5,202 nucleotides of DNA from Candidatus Poribacteria bacterium (GTDB lineage Bacteria; Poribacteria; WGA-4E; PCPOR2b), in NCBI GenBank assembly GCA_027296925.1, contig JAPUIP010000413.1:1-5202 (forward strand), in the 5' to 3' direction. Below are positions 1 through 5,164 of this stretch, in pieces. The first letter of the stretch is position 1. Each line of letters starts with the position of its first letter. The translations under genes and the position numbers were made by a program. The notes below the pieces were generated by a model, which was not told where the DNA came from, made no database searches, and worked only from the letters and a program-made list of their open reading frames with translations.

Positions 1-430
1 TCATCGCCTCAATATACGCTCGGGTACCACCATAACCGGGATAGAACGCCCGGACGGATCGAACCGGATTCAATCCACCATCCTCAGGCGTCTCGGCGCG
101 AATCATGCGCACGCACGCTTCTGCCTCGGAGCGGTTATGCACATCGACAAAGACCACGGCTTCAAATCCTGCACCAATTGCCCTTTGAACCCTCAGTTGT
201 TGGCCAGCGCTGTCGATCTTAATGATCTTACCCAAGCCCTTCGCTTCTGCTGCACGGCAGAGGTGCTCGAAATCTAAGGTTTCCAGGGCGCCATACTCGG
301 CAACAACCTGCACCGTATTAAGAGCTGTGCAACCGATCATATCAATTTCGTTTGCCCATGGACTGTGCATCCTGGTGTCCAGCAAAAGTTCATCGGAGTT
401 AAAAATTTCCCTCACTCGATTACGTATCAT
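1..430 (-). CDS. HpcH/HpaI-family aldolase (aldolase/citrate lyase superfamily), 3' end beyond window
   Basis: This is the first 143 codons of a gene leaving the left edge. The family consists of metal-dependent class II aldolases that cleave or form 2-oxo acids (HpaI, 2-keto-3-deoxy-rhamnonate aldolase), in the cytoplasm. Seen here: an N-terminal barrel strand with SPWANEIDMIG (residues 23-33), AEYGALE (44-50), CRAAEAKGLGKIIKID (58-73), QRAIGAGFEAVVFVDV (82-97), NRSEAEACVRMIR (99-111) and ETPEDGGLNPVRSVRA (113-128), all in family order. The glutamate-histidine pair of HpaI is Glu45-Tyr46 here, and the HpaI arginine near position 70 is Lys71, so catalysis may differ. I recall related proteins that also carry Glu-Tyr at this point, so this may mark a subfamily. 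The metal-binding Glu/Asp expected further on lie outside the window. The ATG at 430 is preceded by AAGAGGA (441-447) ten bases upstream and by a strong promoter. It is divergent from the dehydrogenase gene. Family assignment is confident; substrate is unknown. Confidence 0.88.
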   Translation of the reverse strand, partial: MIRNRVREIFNSDELLLDTRMHSPWANEIDMIGCTALNTVQVVAEYGALETLDFEHLCRAAEAKGLGKIIKIDSAGQQLRVQRAIGAGFEAVVFVDVHNRSEAEACVRMIRAETPEDGGLNPVRSVRAFYPGYGGTRAYIEAM

Positions 431-471
431 GGTTTCAGTTTCCTCTTGATGATTCAGATGATGAGAATTAG

Positions 472-490
472 ATCTGTGATTTTCACATAT
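472..490. promoter_or_regulatory. Operator-like palindrome over the aldolase start site
   Basis: The sequence contains TGTGA-TTT-TCACA (475-487). The symmetry extends outward to 472 and 490 with one mismatched pair. It lies immediately downstream of the aldolase -10 box and covers the expected transcription start near 488, which is where a repressor would act. The half-sites resemble CRP/FNR half-sites, but the spacer is 3 bases, not 6, so a CRP site is not claimed. No regulator gene is in the window. The inverted repeat is seen directly; its function is inferred. Confidence 0.45.
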
Positions 491-494
491 ACGA

Positions 495-524
495 ATTATA
501 GTGCATTGTGGCGGAAATTGTCAA
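495..524 (-). promoter_or_regulatory. Near-consensus sigma70 promoter for the aldolase gene
   Basis: Read on the minus strand, TTGACA (524-519) is followed after 18 bases by TATAAT (500-495). Both hexamers match the consensus perfectly. The expected start is near 488, giving a leader of roughly 58 bases before the ATG at 430. With such strong boxes, expression is probably set by the palindrome just downstream rather than by an activator. Confidence 0.78.
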
Positions 525-534
525 TCGCTATGAT
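506..534 (+). promoter_or_regulatory. Possible plus-strand promoter for the dehydrogenase, overlapping the aldolase promoter
   Basis: TTGTGG (506-511), a 17-base spacer and TATGAT (529-534) form a moderate sigma70-like match. The -10 box is good and the -35 box is weak. It overlaps the -35 box of the divergent aldolase promoter, so the two could not easily be occupied at once. The competing candidate is the extended -10 at 578-586. Confidence 0.3.
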
Positions 535-577
535 TTACCGGCTTGTACCAAAATCAAGATAGGTCTCTCTGCGAAAT

Positions 578-586
578 TGTGATAAT
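578..586 (+). promoter_or_regulatory. Possible extended -10 promoter for the dehydrogenase
   Basis: TG-T-GATAAT (578-586) matches an extended -10 element about 50 bases before the ribosome binding site. No good -35 box sits at the usual distance. It is offered as an alternative to the candidate at 506-534. Confidence 0.3.
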
Positions 587-645
587 ATTCCCTCAGCAAT
601 GCCTTCGAATTTGAACGACGATAACAACTAACACAGGAGAAGAAA

Positions 646-1617
646 ATGCCGAAAGAATTAGTTGCAGTTGCGGTTCAACAACCGGTTTTACGAGAATACG
701 AAGATGGTCCCGTACCCGAAGGACACCTCCGAGTCAAAGTGGAGTTTGGTGCGCCGAAACGGGGCACAGAGCTCACGCTGTATCATGGCGCTCGCGGTGC
801 CAAATTCCCAATGGGCTTGGGCAATATGTGTGTCGGTCGAGTCGTGGAAGTCGGTGAGGGTGTCGACAGCTTTTCCATAGACGATCGCGTTGCGAGTCAC
901 GGGAATCTGCGAGAGACACACACCTGGCACGTGGATCGGGTGTGGCGGATGAGCGACCGAATGACGTGGAAGGAAGCGGTCTGCTTTGACCCAGCACACT
1001 TTGCGTTATCGGGCACGCGAGATGGACAGGTGCGTTTAGGCGATCGAGTTGCTATCTTCGGGCTCGGTGCGATCGGACAGATGGCGGTCCAAATGGCGCG
1101 CATGGCGGGGGCGTCCTTTGTCGCAGCCGTTGACCCACTTGCTAAGCGACGCGAGGTGGCTGAAAATGCCGGCGCGGATCTGGTGCTTGACCCAACGGCT
1201 GTTGATGTAGGAGCGGAATTGAAGAAAGCGACCGGGGACAGTGGACTTGATGTCGCCATCGAAACAAGCGCGAGTTATGAGGCGTTGGATGGGGCAATCC
1301 GAGGGCTCGCTTTCGGTGGGACGGTTGCTGTCGTTGGCTGGATGAAAGAATGCACGGGAGGGCTGGATCTCGGCGCAGTCGCGCATGTCAACATTCCCAA
1401 TCTAATCTTCGCCCGCGCCAACAGTGACCCCAACCGTGACCATCCGCGTTGGGACTTCCAGCGCATTCGAAAAACGTGCTGGGGCTGGCTTGCTGAGGGG
1501 CGCTTCCAATGCGAGGAGATTGTCGATCCGGTGGTGCCGTTCGCGGAATCGGCAAAGGCTTATGAGGAGATGGATTTCCACCCAGAGAAAAGCATCAAAC
1601 TCGGTGTCGCGTTTTAG
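646..1617 (+). CDS. Zinc-less MDR-superfamily (alcohol dehydrogenase-like) oxidoreductase
   Basis: This is a 323-residue cytoplasmic NAD(P)-dependent oxidoreductase of the medium-chain dehydrogenase/reductase superfamily. The N-terminal GroES-like domain spans about residues 1-125 and the Rossmann domain about 126-260. The nucleotide loop GLGAIG is at 139-144, in VAIFGLGAIGQMAVQMA. Asp163 at the end of the second strand (AAVDP) suggests NAD(H) over NADP(H). The catalytic zinc ligands are missing: the usual GHE is GNM (59-61), and the usual Cys region reads GAPKRGTEL (35-43). The four-cysteine structural zinc lobe is absent, which fits a length slightly below the usual 340-350. The GTE element recalls atypical MDR proteins of the BchC type, but no such role is claimed. 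The ATG at 646 has AGGAG (635-639) six bases upstream. It is divergent from the aldolase gene, so a shared carbon-catabolic role is possible. Superfamily is confident; substrate is unknown. Confidence 0.88.
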   Translation: MPKELVAVAVQQPVLREYEDGPVPEGHLRVKVEFGAPKRGTELTLYHGARGAKFPMGLGNMCVGRVVEVGEGVDSFSIDDRVASHGNLRETHTWHVDRVWRMSDRMTWKEAVCFDPAHFALSGTRDGQVRLGDRVAIFGLGAIGQMAVQMARMAGASFVAAVDPLAKRREVAENAGADLVLDPTAVDVGAELKKATGDSGLDVAIETSASYEALDGAIRGLAFGGTVAVVGWMKECTGGLDLGAVAHVNIPNLIFARANSDPNRDHPRWDFQRIRKTCWGWLAEGRFQCEEIVDPVVPFAESAKAYEEMDFHPEKSIKLGVAF

Positions 1618-1621
1618 GAAA

Positions 1622-1650
1622 ACGGTCGCAGAAGGGATTCTGCTCCTACA
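1622..1650. repeat. REP-like palindrome between convergent genes
   Basis: GCAGAA-GGGA-TTCTGC (1628-1643) is a perfect 6-bp inverted repeat with a 4-base loop. On the minus strand it is preceded by TGTAGGA and followed by GACCG. That arrangement (TGTAGGAG, then a short hairpin, then a CGA-like tail) resembles bacterial REP elements such as those of Pseudomonas. It fills the 66-base gap between the ends of the dehydrogenase and Uma2 genes. There is no solid T-run after the stem in either direction, so it is a poor intrinsic terminator, though it may stabilise mRNA ends. Confidence 0.5.
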
Positions 1651-1683
1651 ACGGAAATGCTGTATACGCCCGAGACTTTGTGT

Positions 1684-2568
1684 TTATCTGGGGCCATCCC
1701 CCCGCAAGGCGGCCAATTCGGCGCGGAGTTGCTCTAATTCGGATTCAAGGTCTCGCCGACGTTGTGCCTCTTCCTGGGCCACCGCTTCGGCCTGTCTTCG
1801 CCGTTGGGATTCTTCTTGGGCCAGAACTTCTGCTCGGTGTGCGGCAGCTTCCGCCTGTTGTCGCCGTTGCGCCTCTTCTTGGGCAAACGCTTGTGCCTGC
1901 TCTCGGGCTTGCTTTTCTTCGAGAGGGGTCGGAAGCGGCGTTCCATCTGGTAGATACGGACGTAACAGCCTCACGTGATTGGGCTGATCTTCCCAGCGAA
2001 GTTGCATATTCAGGGCATGGCTGAATAACCCCTCCTCGGCATCCGGGGCAATTCCCTCAATTTCACCGGATGCACTGCGGCGCCATCCGCGAAACTCCGG
2101 CGGTTTGTCACCTTCGGGCTGATGGATGAAATACTCCTGAACCCCAATGTCGATCAGGTATTGTCTCACCTTTCTTCCACGATCCTGCGCCGCGGTTGAG
2201 TCGGAAAGAAACTCAAATACAACCGCAGGGACAGCGCCTTCTGCCCACGTATAAAAACTGCGCCGCTGTGGAAAGGGACTGACGCCAAAAACAACGTGAA
2301 TATCGGGCGCTACGAATTTCGTGATGTCTCCTTCTTGATAATACACAAAACTGTCGAACCCGACGTAGACAAGGCTATCCGCCTCAAAGTATACCTTGAA
2401 TTGGCTACTGAGAGTCGTGATCTGTTCGCCATGAAACCCGGTTGCGGACATCGGCTCGTCGTCCTCCGAAGGGTAGCCTTCGATGTACACCGTAGGCTTT
2501 CCAGTTGCTTTTGGAAAGATTGGCATATATTTTCTGCGTTTGAAATCAGCATCGGTTGCGGCATTCAT
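1684..2568 (-). CDS. Uma2-family (DUF820, PD-(D/E)XK fold) putative nuclease with coiled-coil tail
   Basis: This is a 294-residue protein. Residues about 25-205 carry the Uma2 fold: APDIHVVFGV with candidate acidic Asp89, VVFEFLSDST with Glu119 (family form EVLSPST), then DRGRKVRQYLIDIGVQEYFI (129-148) with Lys133. These are the conserved acid and lysine positions of a PD-(D/E)XK nuclease core. Residues about 216-288 are a highly charged Gln/Glu/Arg/Ala coiled coil with three AQEE-x-QRR units, ending in LEQLRAELAALRG. Such tails occur on many Uma2 proteins. The family is often present in many copies in cyanobacteria and similar genomes; its biological role is unsettled. The ATG at 2568 has GAGGGG seven bases upstream. 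It follows the NHL gene by 32 bases on the same strand with no obvious promoter between, so it is probably the second gene of an operon. No signal peptide is seen, so it is cytoplasmic, unlike its exported partner. Confidence 0.87.
   Translation of the reverse strand: MNAATDADFKRRKYMPIFPKATGKPTVYIEGYPSEDDEPMSATGFHGEQITTLSSQFKVYFEADSLVYVGFDSFVYYQEGDITKFVAPDIHVVFGVSPFPQRRSFYTWAEGAVPAVVFEFLSDSTAAQDRGRKVRQYLIDIGVQEYFIHQPEGDKPPEFRGWRRSASGEIEGIAPDAEEGLFSHALNMQLRWEDQPNHVRLLRPYLPDGTPLPTPLEEKQAREQAQAFAQEEAQRRQQAEAAAHRAEVLAQEESQRRRQAEAVAQEEAQRRRDLESELEQLRAELAALRGDGPR
1754..1884 (-). repeat. Heptad-length repeats coding the Uma2 coiled-coil tail
   Basis: Three imperfect DNA units each encode AQEE-x-QRR. 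They lie at about 1862-1884, 1799-1822 and 1754-1780. In the protein they begin at residues 229, 250 and 264, spaced 21 and 14 residues apart, so every spacing is a multiple of seven. This fits growth or loss by whole heptads, keeping the coiled-coil register. Confidence 0.6.
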
Positions 2569-2600
2569 GATTTTCCCCTCTCAGCCAGTCCAGGCGGACT

Positions 2601-4631
2601 TCAAAACTTAATCGTCAATTCTCCCAGAAACTGCTTTGCCTCATTGCGGCTGCCGAAGACTTCAAAGAGATTCCCATCCACATCGGTGAAACGACGAACA
2701 AAATTACGGCTTGTTTGTGCGGGATTGAGATCGGAGTATTCCAACCACAGGTTGACCTTCGTCAGTACATCCCAATTCATTCCAACCGCGAAGGAGCTTG
2801 CGTCGCCTTCACCCTCCTGGGCTTGCTGGTTGACATCCTGGAAGATTGCGTTTTGATTGAGATTGGTTGTGCCATCGATCCGTTCCGCGTACAGATTCAG
2901 TTCTTTGTAACGGTAGGGATTGGGGTTCGTAATGAATTTGAGATTCGCAGCAACGGTATTCGTTAACGCTTGCGTCTCGAAATCATAGCTGTCTTCCAAC
3001 TTCGGTGGCGTGATATAGCGTTCATCCTGTTCCACGTAAGTCAGAACATCGGCAAACGTCAAGTTCCAGCGTTCCGACAGGTTATACGTCAAGAGGAAAG
3101 AATTGCTCAATCGAAACTGATTGAGTTCGTCCTGAACGTCAGCGTTTTCGTCAATGTCTTCGTAATCTTCCGTGAAATCGCTGTCCACGTTGATTACCCG
3201 CGTGTTATAGAGCGCGTTCATGTGTGACGGCTTAATTGTAAACCCTTCGATGGAATATTGCCGGATGGTCAGATCGCTGCCGTCGCGGAGGTAGATGTGA
3301 CCGAGGGAATCCAGGGTGAGGAAAGCCAGATCGTGCTCGTCTGCGCTGGTCTTGTCCACTTCATAAATAACCCGTCCGCTGTATCTGCCGCTGCGATCAA
3401 ATCGCTGCACCCGCGCAATGACATTATGATAGATTGTCTCACGGATCGCCCTCGCTTTGAGATCTTCGTCCTCCTCCTTCTGATTCTCGTCCTTATCATC
3501 ATCATCATCGTAGTAGTCGCTGTAGTAGCGGCGATATTCCACCTCCTCCAGCAAACGGATTCGCCGGTGCAAGGCGTCCAGATCTGACTGCTGTGTCGGA
3601 TCGAAACTGAACGGCGACGATCGCGAGCGAACGCTATCGAGGACACTGTCGGCAAGTTCTGTGCCCGTTGAATAAAGATCGGTAACCCCTTGTCCAGATG
3701 GCGACACGACATCGATGACAAATGCCAGGGGGCTACCCAAAAACCGTTTGAATTGGCTGGAATCCTTGACCAGTATTTCACCGGTAGCGAGCGCGGCAAT
3801 CGCAAGCGGTTTGGTGAATTCCCCATCACCGCGTCCCTTTTTTCCAAAGCTCAGCATAAACCGTCCTTCCGCGTTGAACTTGACCACACGGTGGTTGCCG
3901 GTGTCCGCAATCAGCACATTCCCTTCGATGTCGATCTCAATGTCCGAAGCGTCACGGTCAAACTCACCATTGCCGGCACCGTACCTTCCAAAGTCGATTA
4001 ATCGCTTCCCGTCTGCGTCGAACTTGTGAACCGTCGATCTTTTCCGATCCAGCACGTAGAGTTGGTTTTGGCTATCTACGTCAACGAGAAGTTCGCGATC
4101 ATGCCCTTTCGGTTGAACGCCAAATGCCGTCTTACCTTCCTCGTCAATGATGAGACGCGCGGGTAAAACCTGTTTCGGACGCACATCAACCGCATCCACA
4201 AAATAGGTGTGCATCAGCTCCCCGCTTGCGCTGAACTTGTAAACACACGGTGCAAACATATAAATCTTGGGGTCGGCAGTTTCCTCGATGTGATGTGCGG
4301 TTATATCAGCGACATAGATATTTCCATCTCCATCAGCGGCAATATCGCCCGGTTTTTTGAGGATGTTGTCCACCGTCTTCTCTTTGGGAATCTGCATGAT
4401 AAACTCGCCGGTGGGTGACAACTTTTGTACCAGCCGGTTATCCGCATCGCTGACGTAGATGTTGCCTTCGGCGTCGAATGCGACATGGCTATTTTTGCTA
4501 AAAAATCCGTTTGTCGATCCTTTCCCGCTGAACTCCTGCTCGAACTTGAGAAAACTCACGGCGCGTGTTTCATCCGCCCGCCATACGAAGAGGGCATACG
4601 TCATAAACAGAAGGGCAATCGATTTTTTCAT
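2601..4631 (-). CDS. Exported NHL beta-propeller protein with C-terminal outer-membrane-barrel-like domain
   Basis: This is a 676-residue protein from the ATG at 4631, which has GAGGAG ten bases upstream. A TTG three codons earlier (4640) is almost on top of that site and is disfavoured. MKKSIALLFMTYALF begins a signal peptide, with possible cleavage after Ala24. NHL-type blades follow: AFDAEGNIYVSDADNRLVQK (51-70), IAADGDGNIYVADIT (97-111), VDSQNQLYVLDRKRSTVHKF (185-204), IDIEGNVLIADTGNHRVVKF (233-252) and ALATGEILVKDSSQFKRF (280-297). A blade-like unit returns at about 435-465 (LDSLGHIYLRDGSDLTIRQY). Between them is a charged insert (about 330-395) containing YYDDDDDKDE. After a second acidic linker (about 482-503), residues 505-676 show alternating hydrophobic strands with Asn-Pro turns and end in LGELTIKF. 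A final Phe is typical of outer-membrane beta-barrels. NHL propellers usually bind proteins or ligands. The propeller is probably periplasmic or surface-exposed, anchored by the barrel. Specific function is unknown. It heads the operon with Uma2. Confidence 0.85.
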   Translation of the reverse strand: MKKSIALLFMTYALFVWRADETRAVSFLKFEQEFSGKGSTNGFFSKNSHVAFDAEGNIYVSDADNRLVQKLSPTGEFIMQIPKEKTVDNILKKPGDIAADGDGNIYVADITAHHIEETADPKIYMFAPCVYKFSASGELMHTYFVDAVDVRPKQVLPARLIIDEEGKTAFGVQPKGHDRELLVDVDSQNQLYVLDRKRSTVHKFDADGKRLIDFGRYGAGNGEFDRDASDIEIDIEGNVLIADTGNHRVVKFNAEGRFMLSFGKKGRGDGEFTKPLAIAALATGEILVKDSSQFKRFLGSPLAFVIDVVSPSGQGVTDLYSTGTELADSVLDSVRSRSSPFSFDPTQQSDLDALHRRIRLLEEVEYRRYYSDYYDDDDDKDENQKEEDEDLKARAIRETIYHNVIARVQRFDRSGRYSGRVIYEVDKTSADEHDLAFLTLDSLGHIYLRDGSDLTIRQYSIEGFTIKPSHMNALYNTRVINVDSDFTEDYEDIDENADVQDELNQFRLSNSFLLTYNLSERWNLTFADVLTYVEQDERYITPPKLEDSYDFETQALTNTVAANLKFITNPNPYRYKELNLYAERIDGTTNLNQNAIFQDVNQQAQEGEGDASSFAVGMNWDVLTKVNLWLEYSDLNPAQTSRNFVRRFTDVDGNLFEVFGSRNEAKQFLGELTIKF
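3495..3509 (-). repeat. Triplet microsatellite (GAT)5 coding five aspartates
   Basis: Five perfect ATC triplets on the plus strand encode Asp-Asp-Asp-Asp-Asp inside the acidic insert of the NHL protein. Slippage here would change the number of aspartates without breaking the frame. Confidence 0.6.
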
Positions 4632-4666
4632 TGATTCCAATCTCCTCAGATGGTTTCAAAATAAGT

Positions 4667-4692
4667 TCAGCGTTGCTTCGCCGATTCGCTGA
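4667..4692 (-). promoter_or_regulatory. Possible leader hairpin of the NHL/Uma2 mRNA
   Basis: TCAGCG (4667-4672) and CGCTGA (4687-4692) can form a 6-bp stem with a 14-base loop. It lies within the predicted untranslated leader, between the start near 4698 and the ribosome binding site. It could affect mRNA stability, but a stem of this size may also be chance. Confidence 0.25.
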
Positions 4693-4704
4693 TTTGTTGC
4701 GCTC

Positions 4705-4733
4705 AGTATAGCACGAATCCGCTCAAAATTCAA
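4705..4733 (-). promoter_or_regulatory. Strong extended -10 sigma70 promoter for the NHL/Uma2 operon
   Basis: On the minus strand, TTGAAT (4733-4728) is followed after 17 bases by TATACT (4710-4705). A TGC directly before the -10 gives an extended -10. The expected start is near 4698, leaving a leader of about 67 bases to the ATG at 4631. It is the only obvious promoter for the two-gene operon. Confidence 0.72.
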
Positions 4734-4747
4734 GCTCTACTATCACC

Positions 4748-4776
4748 TTGACATGAGCAATCCCGCCTGATAAACT
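4748..4776 (+). promoter_or_regulatory. Strong plus-strand sigma70 promoter facing away from the NHL operon
   Basis: TTGACA (4748-4753), a 17-base spacer and TAAACT (4771-4776) with TGA directly before it form a good extended -10 promoter with a consensus -35. Its -35 lies 14 bases from the -35 of the divergent NHL promoter. The predicted start is near 4783. No sizeable open reading frame follows in the 420 bases to the window edge, so the product is either a non-coding RNA or a transcript with a long leader. Confidence 0.6.
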
Positions 4777-4782
4777 AAACCA

Positions 4783-4889
4783 CAGCCGATCTGTCATGAG
4801 TAAGCGTGTGTACGAGAAGTCGGCTGCGCACAATCTGACTCACATTTTCATACCTCAATATTCGGCATACATTTTGCTGTAATGCCGAA
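4783..4889 (+). ncRNA. Candidate structured small RNA or leader RNA
   Basis: From the predicted start of the strong promoter, the sequence could fold into two stems. CAGCCGA (4783-4789) pairs with TCGGCTG (4820-4826). A second stem at 4861-4889 has TTCGGCA pairing with TGCCGAA, plus four inner pairs past a bulged A. TGAGT (4797-4801), in the first loop, could pair with ACTCA (4838-4842), a possible pseudoknot. No T-run follows the last stem, so termination there is uncertain. A 28-codon reading frame (4796-4882, MSKRVYEKSAAH...) overlaps it but has no ribosome binding site. I do not recognise a known RNA family. Promoter and stems are seen; the RNA is inferred. Confidence 0.33.
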
Positions 4890-4925
4890 ACTGTATTTAT
4901 CCAGATCATATTGCATGGTTGTGCA

Positions 4926-5009
4926 AAGCCTCACGGGAAGCGACCTTCTCCCTCCGACAGATTCTCTTCCTTATTTCTCCTCCCTTGATGGGAGAGGGCT
5001 TTGAGGCTT
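4926..5009. repeat. Small palindromic element bounded by 8-bp inverted repeats
   Basis: AAGCCTCA (4926-4933) and TGAGGCTT (5002-5009) are perfect inverted repeats 68 bases apart. Between them is a pyrimidine-rich stretch and an inner hairpin, CTCCC-TTGAT-GGGAG (4980-4994). The form suggests a small interspersed intergenic repeat or MITE-like remnant. No coding sequence or clear target-site duplication is seen. Confidence 0.35.
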
Positions 5010-5019
5010 AACTTGATCC

Positions 5020-5048
5020 GTATGGGGGTGGAGGGGGCCAGCCCATAC
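5020..5048. repeat. Hairpin with G-rich loop
   Basis: GTATGGG (5020-5026) pairs with CCCATAC (5042-5048), and TGG (5029-5031) with CCA (5038-5040), closing a small purine loop. No T-run follows on either strand, so it is not a standard terminator. It is probably part of the same cluster of intergenic palindromes. Confidence 0.4.
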
Positions 5049-5164
5049 AAAAGTATATGACATGATCAGGACAATGACGCGGAAACACCGGAAAATTATT
5101 CACTTTTTGCAGCGACAAACTCGGAATAATACCGTTTTGAGTTTCAGATGAGCCCATTCTCAAA

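Noticed and set aside
475..487. CRP/FNR binding site
   Set aside because: The half-sites TGTGA and TCACA match, but the 3-base spacer is wrong for CRP (6 bases), so only a generic operator is proposed.
222..562. Plus-strand reading frames of 65-75 codons
   Set aside because: They lie opposite the aldolase gene and its promoter region, have no ribosome binding sites and show no recognisable protein features.
1628..1643. Intrinsic terminator for the convergent genes
   Set aside because: The stem is only 6 bp and no adequate T-run follows immediately on either strand; the REP-like reading fits better.
1424..2024. Plus-strand frames of 114-184 codons rich in Ser, Arg and Cys or Leu
   Set aside because: They are shadows of the dehydrogenase 3' end and of the repetitive coiled-coil coding region of Uma2; their composition is explained by reading those repeats in other frames.
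2296..2856. 186-codon plus-strand frame
   Set aside because: It crosses the Uma2 start, the 32-base gap and the NHL 3' end on the opposite strand; no known motif and no plausible start signals.
3269..3847. 192-codon minus-strand frame inside the NHL gene
   Set aside because: It is an alternate frame of the well-supported NHL gene, with low-complexity Met and Arg runs from the triplet repeat.
4632..4640. TTG start giving three extra residues to the NHL protein
   Set aside because: The TTG sits about one base from the GAGGAG ribosome binding site, while the ATG at 4631 is ten bases away and gives a normal signal peptide start.
4796..4882. 28-codon plus-strand frame after the orphan promoter
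   Set aside because: There is no ribosome binding site, the sequence is not recognisable, and it overlaps strong stems better explained as RNA structure.
5074..5151. 25-codon basic peptide frame
   Set aside because: There is only a weak AGGA three bases from the ATG and no promoter directly upstream; such a short frame is expected by chance.
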